5,656 nucleotides of DNA. It comes from DATDCV01 sp036524155 (GTDB lineage Bacteria > Verrucomicrobiota > Verrucomicrobiia > Limisphaerales > UBA8199). The position numbers were made by a program, and so were the translations under genes. Position 1 is the first letter of the stretch. The number at the start of each line of letters is the position of its first letter. Shown piece after piece: positions 1 to 4,956 of the stretch. The notes under the pieces were generated by a model. That model made no database searches and had not been told where the DNA came from. It worked only from the letters and a program-made list of their open reading frames with translations. The stretch spans positions 1 through 5,656 of the forward strand of contig DATDCV010000520.1 in assembly GCA_036524155.1 (NCBI GenBank), given 5' to 3'.

Positions 1-200
1 TCCGCGGCACCCGACGAGCTTCGCTGAGTGCTGCTTCCTTCCGGACCTGACACGGTTCGCGATTCGCCGCTGCGCGGGACCCGATCCTCGACGCCGCCTG
101 GAGCGGCGGCCTCCGGGCGGGAAGGCCTCGAGGAGGAATTCAGCCCTGCTGGAGCGGATTGCAGGTACAGGGCACCGCTAGTTCCCCGCCTAGCACGGCC
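1..200 (-). ncRNA. ffs: Large bacterial signal recognition particle RNA (Alu-domain type), 3' end outside window
   Basis: This RNA is the scaffold of the signal recognition particle; it binds Ffh and helps target nascent membrane proteins to FtsY and the translocon. Read on the minus strand, positions 53-31 give the near-invariant apical S-domain loop (GTCAGGTCCGGAAGGAAGC), the Ffh-binding site. The upstream part is what makes it the large form. Positions about 200-140 read CCGTGCTAGGCGGGGA, then AGCGGTGCCCTGTACC, then GCAATCCGCT, closely matching the Alu domain of Bacillus-type scRNA as I remember it. Helix 3 can form between 194-190 and 181-177 (GCTAG/CTAGC), and helix 4 between about 178-175 and 157-154 (GCGG/CCGC). 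The GGGTCCCGCGCAGCGG segment near 84-69 pairs partly with the GTGCCGCGGA strand at 10-1. By comparison with the roughly 270-nt family length, about 70 nt of the 3' arm lie beyond the left edge. The 5' end is placed within a few bases only. Confidence 0.93.
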
Positions 201-205
201 CGCCA

Positions 206-211
206 AGGATA
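206..211 (-). promoter_or_regulatory. Possible -10 box of the SRP RNA promoter
   Basis: On the minus strand the hexamer TATCCT sits 6-7 bases before the G at about 199-200 that would start the SRP RNA (GGCCGTGCTAGG). That is normal -10 to start spacing for a sigma-70-type promoter. No good -35 hexamer is seen 16-18 bases further upstream, where the sequence is very GC-rich, so this rests on spacing and the one hexamer. Confidence 0.35.
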
Positions 212-249
212 CCCCGGGGAGCCAGCGGCGGCCGCAGGCGTCAGGGGCC

Positions 250-482
250 TCATGGCCAGCCGCGCCGGTCGTGACCGAACAGCACGCGCTTCGGGTTGAG
301 GGCTCGAAGGCGCGCGACCGATCGGGCGTAGGCCGGCTGATCGCGGGCGACGCTCTGGCCCTCGCGCGCGCCCGCGATCGCTGACCACTCGCCGTGGCTG
401 TAGACCGCCTGCCCGGCGAGCACGCGAGGGCGTGGACGACCTGCAAACCGTTCCTGGTCTGGAGTGGGAACCCCACGTGCAC
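250..482 (-). pseudogene. Decayed C-terminal fragment of a metallo-beta-lactamase-fold hydrolase
   Basis: The minus-strand frame ending with TGA at 252-250 encodes VLAGQAVYSHGEWSAI, then a stretch ending in AYARSVARLRALNPKRVLFGHD, then RRGWP and stop. The hydrophobic strand followed by GQAVY, the helix SVARLRAL and the strand-plus-motif RVLFGHD look like the last third of metallo-beta-lactamase-fold hydrolases such as lactonases, where the final His sits in a GH(D/G) loop and helps bind metal. The upstream half, with the HxHxDH metal site, is absent. Directly upstream in this frame the translation becomes unlike the family (proline- and arginine-rich), while another frame at about 482-430 reads GVHVGFPLQTRNGLQVV, a plausible preceding strand. 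This suggests a frameshift near 430 as well as 5' loss. It could also be a chance open frame in GC-rich DNA; the motif order makes a remnant somewhat more likely. The upstream limit is approximate. Confidence 0.42.
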
Positions 483-507
483 GCCTGAAGGTCGCAGGCA
501 GTTTATG

Positions 508-523
508 CGGCGGGCGGGCGGGC
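508..523 (+). repeat. GGGC tandem tract (possible G-quadruplex motif)
   Basis: The plus strand carries GG-C-GGG-C-GGG-C-GGG at 509-522, four G runs separated by single C bases. It lies in the gene-free stretch between the metallo-beta-lactamase remnant and the end of the YdeI-like gene. A two-tetrad quadruplex is possible on the plus strand, but in DNA this GC-rich such a tract may be mere slippage. Confidence 0.3.
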
Positions 524-587
524 GTCATTGCGCGCGCCCGACAACAAGAACTTCGTTGCCAGGTCGCTGGCCCGGAGCGCCCCCCGG

Positions 588-1199
588 TTAGCAGTTCAGA
601 TACTTCCAATTCCGCGGCTTCCCCTGCGCCAGCCATGCCAGCGCCGTTGCCACCCGCTTCAGCCGCGTCTCCTCGCGCTTGGCCTCGACAATCCACTCAA
701 TATATTCCTTTCGGTGCGAATAGCTGAACTGCTCGAAGGTCCGCCGCGCTTTCTCGTTTCCTCGCAGGGCCGCTGTCAGAATTTCCGGCACCGGCAATTC
801 CTTTCTTTCGCGGGAGCGCCTGGGAATATCGGTCTTCACCCCCGCCTCGTTCAACCGAACCGCCTTCCTGACTGCGGCAATGATCACGCTGTCTTTTGGC
901 AGGTCGGTCACGGATGCGATTCGGCCAAATTGTCCCATCGCCTCGCCTTCCCGCCTGGAGCCGGCCCCCTTTCCAAAGACCAGCTTGTGTTTCCAAAAGC
1001 CGAACGTGCAGTGGGCCTTAAACGCCGCCATAACGCAAACGATGCCCCGGTGCATGAACGAGGGCATGCTCCACTTGAGAGTTTCCTCGATGTCCGGATC
1101 GGCCTCATGCACCAGTTGCCGCAAGTGCCGCAGCACAGGTTTCGCGAACTCTGCCGCCTTCTCGATGTACGCGTCGACGCGAGGATCTTTCTTTGCCAT
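588..1199 (-). CDS. DUF1801 / YdeI (OmdA)-like two-domain protein
   Basis: A 203-residue, probably cytoplasmic protein with no signal peptide or membrane segment. Residues about 10-118 form a DUF1801 (YdhG-like, frataxin-like fold) domain, with the recognisable run around ETLKWSMPSF, the hydrophobic segment near GIVCVMAAFKAHCTFGFW, and a following region on phase of LPKDSVIIAAVRKAV. Residues about 130-198 match the 'bacteriocin-protection, YdeI or OmpD-associated' domain: LPVPEILTAAL, KARRTFEQFSYSHRKEYIEW and the basic helix AKREETRLKRVATALAWLAQG. Two-domain proteins of this arrangement and roughly 200-residue length are common. Their biochemical role is unknown to me, and the domain name reflects indirect phenotypes, so no function is assigned. 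The ATG at 1199 is supported by the typical MAKKDPRVDAYI start, although no good ribosome binding site precedes it. The start lies 34 bases after the FHA gene stop on the same strand, so co-transcription is likely. Confidence 0.9.
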   Translation of the reverse strand: MAKKDPRVDAYIEKAAEFAKPVLRHLRQLVHEADPDIEETLKWSMPSFMHRGIVCVMAAFKAHCTFGFWKHKLVFGKGAGSRREGEAMGQFGRIASVTDLPKDSVIIAAVRKAVRLNEAGVKTDIPRRSRERKELPVPEILTAALRGNEKARRTFEQFSYSHRKEYIEWIVEAKREETRLKRVATALAWLAQGKPRNWKYLNC

Positions 1200-1233
1200 G
1201 GACGGCCGGAACTTACCTCGACCTGAACGGAAA

Positions 1234-1551
1234 TCAACGAGGAACCGCTACCGTGTTTTCCGCCCGTTCCTTGAACAGGAAGATCGTTCTGCCGGCGAGG
1301 ATGCAATCGTGGTGATGGAGTTTAGCGATACCGGCCCGCTGGCCGTCGACCCAGGTGCCGTTCTGGGAATTGAGGTCTCTCAGCATGTAATCTTGTCCGG
1401 CGCGTTCGATCAGGAAATGCTGCCGCGACAGGGCGGGGTCATCGACAATGACATCCGCCGAGGCACCGCGGCCCACGGACAACCTTTCGCCGCCGAGTTC
1501 CCAGCGCCCGGTCATGGTGCCGTTTTCATCCAGCATACACAAACTCGCCAT
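1234..1551 (-). CDS. Small stand-alone FHA-domain protein
   Basis: A 105-residue protein made almost entirely of one forkhead-associated domain, a fold that binds phosphothreonine peptides in Ser/Thr-kinase signalling or assembly scaffolds. The signature residues are present: Gly27-Arg28 in LSVGRG, Ser42 and His45 in LSRQHFLIE, and Asn64-Gly65 in DLNSQNGTWVDG. These are the positions that contact the phosphopeptide, so binding should be intact. There is no kinase, membrane segment or second domain. The frame stays open upstream to an ATG at 1617, but the ATG at 1551 is preferred: it is preceded at normal distance by a strong GGAGGAG ribosome binding site (about 1556-1562), and the extra 22 residues look like translated leader. 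The gene is first of a minus-strand pair with the YdeI-like gene. No Ser/Thr kinase or phosphatase is in the window to name its partner. Confidence 0.92.
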   Translation of the reverse strand: MASLCMLDENGTMTGRWELGGERLSVGRGASADVIVDDPALSRQHFLIERAGQDYMLRDLNSQNGTWVDGQRAGIAKLHHHDCILAGRTIFLFKERAENTVAVPR

Positions 1552-1807
1552 ACAACTCCTCCGATCCTGCACAGCCTGAACATTAGAATAGACGGAATTC
1601 AGGGTGAAATGTTTCAAATGAATTTACGGTCGCCGGCTGGTCTGGGGATTTGGATCCTGGCGTCAAGGATGAACTTGCCCCGCCTGCATCCGGGCGCAGA
1701 TCAAAGCCGGCCGGCCGGCCCGGGGCCGGGCGGGCACTTGCTTTGACGGTTTTCTGCGTTACTGTGTCTGCAATTCAGGTCTAACCATTAACAGAACGAG
1801 GAAAACT
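1552..1807. promoter_or_regulatory. Divergent intergenic region between the FHA gene and the ferritin gene
   Basis: This 256-base gap must hold the promoters for both directions. Towards the FHA gene (minus strand) the stretch 1620-1575 is clearly AT-richer than its surroundings and contains TTGAAA, TATTCT and TAATGT hexamers, but none pairs with a canonical -35 at perfect 17-base spacing. Towards the ferritin (plus) a TTGACG hexamer lies at 1743-1748, again without a convincing -10 box 16-18 bases on. The ferritin ribosome binding site GAGGA is at about 1798-1802. A GC-rich inverted repeat is listed separately. The existence of promoters is inferred from gene layout; exact boxes are not established. 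Confidence 0.4.
1701..1746. repeat. GC-rich inverted repeat upstream of ferritin
   Basis: A perfect 7-base inverted pair, TCAAAGC (1701-1707) and GCTTTGA (1740-1746), encloses a core of stacked GGCC/GGGC units (1708-1734) that can itself fold through GGCCC/GGGCC-type pairing. The right arm overlaps the TTGACG hexamer at 1743. There is no following T run and the flanking genes diverge, so an ordinary terminator is unlikely. An operator, an mRNA leader structure or a small dispersed palindromic repeat are all possible. Confidence 0.5.
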
Positions 1808-2329
1808 ATGCTGATCAGCAGTAAAATGAACGCGGCGATTAACCAGCAAATCGGAAACGAATTTGGGGCCTCGGTTCAATACGTCGCCATCGCGTCCCAT
1901 TTCGCGGGCGAAGGGCTCACGGCGCTCGCCGGCCATTTCTACAAACAGTCGGATGAGGAGCGGGACCATGCGATGCGTTTCGTTCACTACCTCGATGATG
2001 CCGGCGGCAAAGTCGAGATCCCCACCATCCCCGCGCCGCGCACCAAATTCAAGAACGTCGCCGACGCGATTAAACTGGCGCTAAGCCATGAGATCAACGT
2101 CACCAATCAAATCAACGCGCTGGTGGACCTGGCGCTGAAGGAATCCGACCACATTTCGCGCGACATGCTCTCCTGGTTCGTGAAGGAACAGCTCGAAGAA
2201 GTTTCGAGCATGGATAACCTGCTCAAGGTGGTGGTGCGCGCCGGTGAAGCGAACCTCATTCACGTCGAAGATTACATCGGCCGCTTGCAGGCGAAGGCGG
2301 CGAAGATGGAAGCCGCGTTGGGAAACTAG
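1808..2329 (+). CDS. ftn: Non-haem ferritin (iron storage)
   Basis: A 173-residue four-helix-bundle ferritin that oxidises Fe(II) and stores it as ferric mineral inside a 24-subunit cytoplasmic shell. The ferroxidase residues can be placed by analogy with bacterial ferritins: Glu18 (NEFGASVQY), Glu51 and His54 (SDEERDHAM), Glu95 (SHEINVT), and Gln128 with Glu131 (KEQLEEVSSM). It resembles the mycobacterial BfrB/FtnA-like branch, which shares the QYVAIA helix and the VEIP turn, rather than haem-binding bacterioferritin; the residue next to Glu51 is Arg, not the methionine haem ligand. Length is normal and both ends look intact. The ATG follows GAGGA at good spacing. It stands 62 bases before ruvC, with no clear terminator in between, so some read-through is possible. 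The shared strand with ruvC does not imply a shared job. Confidence 0.97.
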   Translation: MLISSKMNAAINQQIGNEFGASVQYVAIASHFAGEGLTALAGHFYKQSDEERDHAMRFVHYLDDAGGKVEIPTIPAPRTKFKNVADAIKLALSHEINVTNQINALVDLALKESDHISRDMLSWFVKEQLEEVSSMDNLLKVVVRAGEANLIHVEDYIGRLQAKAAKMEAALGN

Positions 2330-2391
2330 CACACCGGGTTCGAGGGTTTTAGCGGTCGCGTTTCGGCTTTCGCCCTCAGGCGCTTGCTGGC

Positions 2392-3012
2392 ATGCTTTTG
2401 CGGATGGGCGTGACCCCGCAACAGTTCCGGCAAATGCAGGAGCGGCTGACAAAGCCCCGGCGAATCGCTTCGCCCGTGCTCGAGCGTGCCGCGCCGGTTT
2501 CCGGTGCCGCGCACCAGGTGATCCTCGGGCTTGACCCTTCCTTGCGGGGAACGGGTTTCGGTGTTATTCGCCTGGGCAAACCCGTGCCGCAAACGTTGAC
2601 GCAAGGCACTATTATTTGCGCTCCGGCCTGGCCACACTCCCGCTGCCTGGCCCGGATCGCGCAGGTCTTGCGGGACCTCGTGAAGCAGCATCAGCCGACG
2701 GTTTGCGTGGTGGAGGCCCTGTTCTATGCGCAGAATCTACAGACCGCGCTCGTGATGGGAGAGGCCCGCGGAGCGGCGCTGGCCATTATCGCGGAGGCCG
2801 GTTTGGAAATCTACGAGCTCGCTCCGCGCAAAGTTAAGCAGGCGATCGTCGGCTACGGCGCGGCGCAAAAGCTCGCGGTGGCGAGGATGGTCCAACGCAT
2901 GCTGCGCCTGCCGGAACAGCCAGCCCCGGATGCGGCGGACGCCCTGGCACTGGCGTTGGCGCACGCGCAGGAGGCTAACCGCTACAGTCTAAACGCGCCC
3001 AAAAAAGTTTGA
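2392..3012 (+). CDS. ruvC: Crossover junction endodeoxyribonuclease RuvC, N-terminally extended
   Basis: RuvC is the Holliday-junction resolvase; as a dimer it makes paired nicks in four-way junctions processed by RuvAB. The catalytic acidic residues of the RNase H-like fold are all present: Asp48 in ILGLDPSLRGTGFGV, Glu108 in VVEALFYAQN, and Asp180 and Asp183 in PDAADALALAL. The APRKVKQAIVGYGAA segment (144-158) is also typical. The protein is 206 residues against about 160-175 for the usual family, because the first strand normally begins within a few residues of the N-terminus while here about 42 residues (VTPQQFRQMQERL, then a basic, flexible stretch) precede it. The start is uncertain: ATG 2392, ATG 2404 (before GVTPQQF) or GTG 2518 (which would give a standard-length RuvC) are in frame, and none has a strong ribosome binding site. 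The coherent helix supports a long form. The stop lies 6 bases before ruvA. Confidence 0.96.
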   Translation: MLLRMGVTPQQFRQMQERLTKPRRIASPVLERAAPVSGAAHQVILGLDPSLRGTGFGVIRLGKPVPQTLTQGTIICAPAWPHSRCLARIAQVLRDLVKQHQPTVCVVEALFYAQNLQTALVMGEARGAALAIIAEAGLEIYELAPRKVKQAIVGYGAAQKLAVARMVQRMLRLPEQPAPDAADALALALAHAQEANRYSLNAPKKV

Positions 3013-3018
3013 TGGAAA

Positions 3019-3624
3019 ATGATTCGTTTTCTCCACGGCAAACTCGTTGAGGCTCTGCCCACCCAAGTCATCGTCGACGTCCACGGCGTTGGTTACGAGG
3101 CGTTGATCCCGCTTTCTTCCTACGACAAACTGCCGCCGCCCGGGCAGGATATCACCCTGCTGACGCACCTCGCCATCCGCGAAGACGCACATACTCTCTA
3201 CGGGTTCATGAGCACCCCGGAACGGGACTTGTTCAGGTTGTTGGTCAACACCGTGAGCGGCATCGGGCCAAAGATCGCGCTGAACGTTTTAAGCGGCATC
3301 AGCGTCACGGCTTTCCGCGGCGCGGTCGCGAACGGGGATGTGAAAGCGCTCTCGCAGATCTCCGGTGTCGGTAAGAAAACCGCCGAACGGATAGTGGTCG
3401 AACTGAAAGACAAGATCGGGGCTGAGGGCGCATGGGAAGCGGCAAGCGCCCAGCGCGCGCTATCGGCTGAAGACCAGAAACTGAACGACGCGGTGCTGGC
3501 GCTGATGGCGCTGGGATTCAAGCAGGTCGAAGCGCACGACGCCGTCCGCCAGGCCCAAAGCGTGCTTGGGCCTCAGGCCACCATCGAGGATTTGGTGCGC
3601 GCTTGTCTAAAGAAGGGCGCATAA
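3019..3624 (+). CDS. ruvA: Holliday junction branch migration protein RuvA
   Basis: RuvA tetramers clamp the Holliday junction in an open square and recruit the RuvB motor. The 201-residue protein has full family length. Domain I (about 1-63) is the OB fold starting MIRFLHGKLVE and containing the acidic-pin residues Glu55-Asp56 in LAIREDAHTLYGF, at the same numbering as in E. coli. Domain II has two helix-hairpin-helix motifs, VSGIGPKIALNVLSG (79-93) and ISGVGKKTAERIVVEL (114-129), that bind DNA backbone. Domain III (about 150-200, LNDAVLALMALGF onward) is the RuvB-contacting three-helix bundle. Only 6 bases separate it from ruvC, with a weak GGAAA just before the ATG, so translational coupling is likely. 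ruvB does not follow; the next gene is an acyltransferase-like protein, so ruvB must be elsewhere. Confidence 0.97.
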   Translation: MIRFLHGKLVEALPTQVIVDVHGVGYEALIPLSSYDKLPPPGQDITLLTHLAIREDAHTLYGFMSTPERDLFRLLVNTVSGIGPKIALNVLSGISVTAFRGAVANGDVKALSQISGVGKKTAERIVVELKDKIGAEGAWEAASAQRALSAEDQKLNDAVLALMALGFKQVEAHDAVRQAQSVLGPQATIEDLVRACLKKGA

Positions 3625-3641
3625 CTCGCCTCCTCAATTGG

Positions 3642-4361
3642 ATGACTTCGCCGCCCCCCATTCCACCGCGTCCGCGCCCCAGTCGAAGATCCGGCGGGAT
3701 AGTAGTCCCGCACGCGCCGCGTTGGTACCAGCGAGCCGCCGCGTGGCTGGTCTATGCGCTGGTGCGGAGCGTGTCCGCCACGCTGCGGATGCGCTGGACT
3801 GATCAGTCAGGGGAATACAAAACCAAGGCGGCCGGGCCGGTGATCTTCTGCGTGTGGCATAACCGGCTGGCGCTTTCGATGCCCGCCTATCAAAACTATG
3901 CCCGGCCGCGTAGTAACACACCCGGAATGGCGGCGCTGGTCAGCGCCAGCAGGGACGGCGGTTTTCTCGCCGCCATACTCGAGTGTTTCAAAGTCCAACC
4001 GGTGCGCGGGTCCACGAGCCGGCGCGGGCCGCAGGCGTTGCTGGAGCTGACCACCTGGGCGGAGCGCGGCTATGACCTGGCGATCACTCCCGACGGCCCG
4101 CGCGGACCCCGCTATGTCGTCCAGGAGGGGGCGATGTCGCTCGCCCGGGTGACCGGCCTCCCGATCGTTCCGTTCTCGTTTTATGCCAAATGGAAGCTGC
4201 AAGTGAAAAGCTGGGATCGCTTTCAGATTCCGTTGCCGTTCGGTCGGTGTGAAATGCGCCTGGGCAAGGCGGTCCATGTCCCGCGCGAGGCGACGGATGC
4301 CGAGCGCGAGTCGCTGCGGGTGGAACTGGAGCAAACACTGAAAGAAATCTCCGGGGACTAA
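3642..4361 (+). CDS. DUF374 lysophospholipid acyltransferase-like protein
   Basis: A 239-residue protein of the DUF374 branch of the LPLAT acyltransferase superfamily, whose members transfer acyl chains to lipid acceptors at the inner face of the cytoplasmic membrane. Visible blocks are IFCVWHNRLAL (His73-Asn74, the position of the usual HX4D-type catalytic motif), VSASRDGGFLAAIL (100-113), PVRGSTSRRG (120-129), the phosphate-binding-type ITPDGPRGPR (148-157) and TGLPIVPFSF. A hydrophobic helix near AAAWLVYALVRSVSATL (32-48) probably attaches it to the membrane. The substrate cannot be read from sequence; a lipid A or phospholipid role is inference. The ATG at 3642 is preferred, 17 bases after the ruvA stop; an in-frame TTG at 3603 overlapping ruvA would add 13 residues. 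Neither has a good ribosome binding site, and the first 25 residues are proline- and arginine-rich. Its TAA overlaps the stop of the converging transglycosylase gene. Confidence 0.9.
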   Translation: MTSPPPIPPRPRPSRRSGGIVVPHAPRWYQRAAAWLVYALVRSVSATLRMRWTDQSGEYKTKAAGPVIFCVWHNRLALSMPAYQNYARPRSNTPGMAALVSASRDGGFLAAILECFKVQPVRGSTSRRGPQALLELTTWAERGYDLAITPDGPRGPRYVVQEGAMSLARVTGLPIVPFSFYAKWKLQVKSWDRFQIPLPFGRCEMRLGKAVHVPREATDAERESLRVELEQTLKEISGD

Positions 4362-4921
4362 TCGTTCCGGAAGATCGGCCGGTAATGTTCGAAGCGGGTC
4401 ATCACGGCCTGCACGTAAGCTTTGGTACCCGGAAATCCAATCTGCTCGAGGAATGCGGCGCTATTTGTCGCTGCCTCGGCCTTGGCCCATTTCAAGACGT
4501 TGCCGCGGCCCGCGTTGTAATCCGCCAGCGCGTAAGGCAGCGGATTGTCGGTGTTGGTGTAACGCTTCAGCAATTTGCGCAGGTACCACGTCCCGGCGAG
4601 GGTATTCGTCGCCGGATTGAAGCAGTGCTGGTGGTCAAATCCGCTGACGCGCTCCGCGTCGGCCCACTCACGAGCGGCCTCCTCCTGCAATTGCATCAGC
4701 CCAAATTCCTCGGCCCGCCCTTTGGCGGCGGGATTGAACCGGCTTTCGCGCCAGACAATCGCCTTGACCAGCGCGGGATGCAGGTCGTACCTGCGCGCGG
4801 CGGCGCGAATGACGCGGTCCTGGCTGTGCTCGACCCACCAATCCCGTCCCCAGTAGAGCGCGCTGCCGCCGGCGCCGAACAGCAGTGCTAATCCTATGAG
4901 CCACCACCGTTTTGCTGACAT
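4358..4921 (-). CDS. Membrane-anchored lytic transglycosylase (SLT family 1 fold)
   Basis: A 187-residue enzyme of the SLT type that cleaves the beta-1,4 bond between MurNAc and GlcNAc in peptidoglycan, forming 1,6-anhydroMurNAc ends. Residues 6-25 (WWLIGLALLFGAGGSALYWG) form an uncleaved-looking signal anchor, so the catalytic part should face the periplasm. The catalytic acid/base is Glu59 in VWRESRFNP; it is followed by GLMQL (74-78) and by DYNAG (134-138), the family's (A)YNAG motif with Asp in place of Ala. There is no extra substrate-binding or LysM domain. The ATG at 4921 is chosen because it puts the anchor at the N-terminus; an in-frame ATG at 4984 would overlap the upstream GH9 gene by about 28 bases and place a charged stretch ahead of the anchor. 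It begins 35 bases after the GH9 stop on the same strand and meets the DUF374 gene tail to tail. Confidence 0.94.
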   Translation of the reverse strand: MSAKRWWLIGLALLFGAGGSALYWGRDWWVEHSQDRVIRAAARRYDLHPALVKAIVWRESRFNPAAKGRAEEFGLMQLQEEAAREWADAERVSGFDHQHCFNPATNTLAGTWYLRKLLKRYTNTDNPLPYALADYNAGRGNVLKWAKAEAATNSAAFLEQIGFPGTKAYVQAVMTRFEHYRPIFRND

Positions 4922-4956
4922 ATCGCCGTCAAGGTTCGCTGGTTCGGCCTCTAACC

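Noticed and set aside
1..100. First reading of the left edge as a small 4.5S SRP RNA
   Set aside because: The conserved Alu block continues upstream to about 200, so the large form fits better.
28..384. Plus-strand open frame of 118 codons
   Set aside because: It runs antisense across the SRP RNA and the metallo-beta-lactamase remnant, has no family-like sequence, and is explained by high GC content.
1552..1617. 22-residue N-terminal extension of the FHA protein from the ATG at 1617
   Set aside because: The strong GGAGGAG site lies inside this stretch and points to the ATG at 1551.
528..1746. Long plus-strand open frames of 232 and 288 codons
   Set aside because: They lie antisense to the well-supported YdeI-like and FHA genes and their translations are low-quality, cysteine- and arginine-rich shadows.
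2330..2391. Possible terminator after the ferritin gene (GAGGG/CCCTC pair)
   Set aside because: The stem is only 5 base pairs with a long loop and no T run follows.
3603..3641. TTG start of the DUF374 gene inside ruvA
   Set aside because: TTG is a rare start and the only GAGGA upstream is about 12 bases away; the ATG at 3642 is simpler, though the longer form is not excluded.
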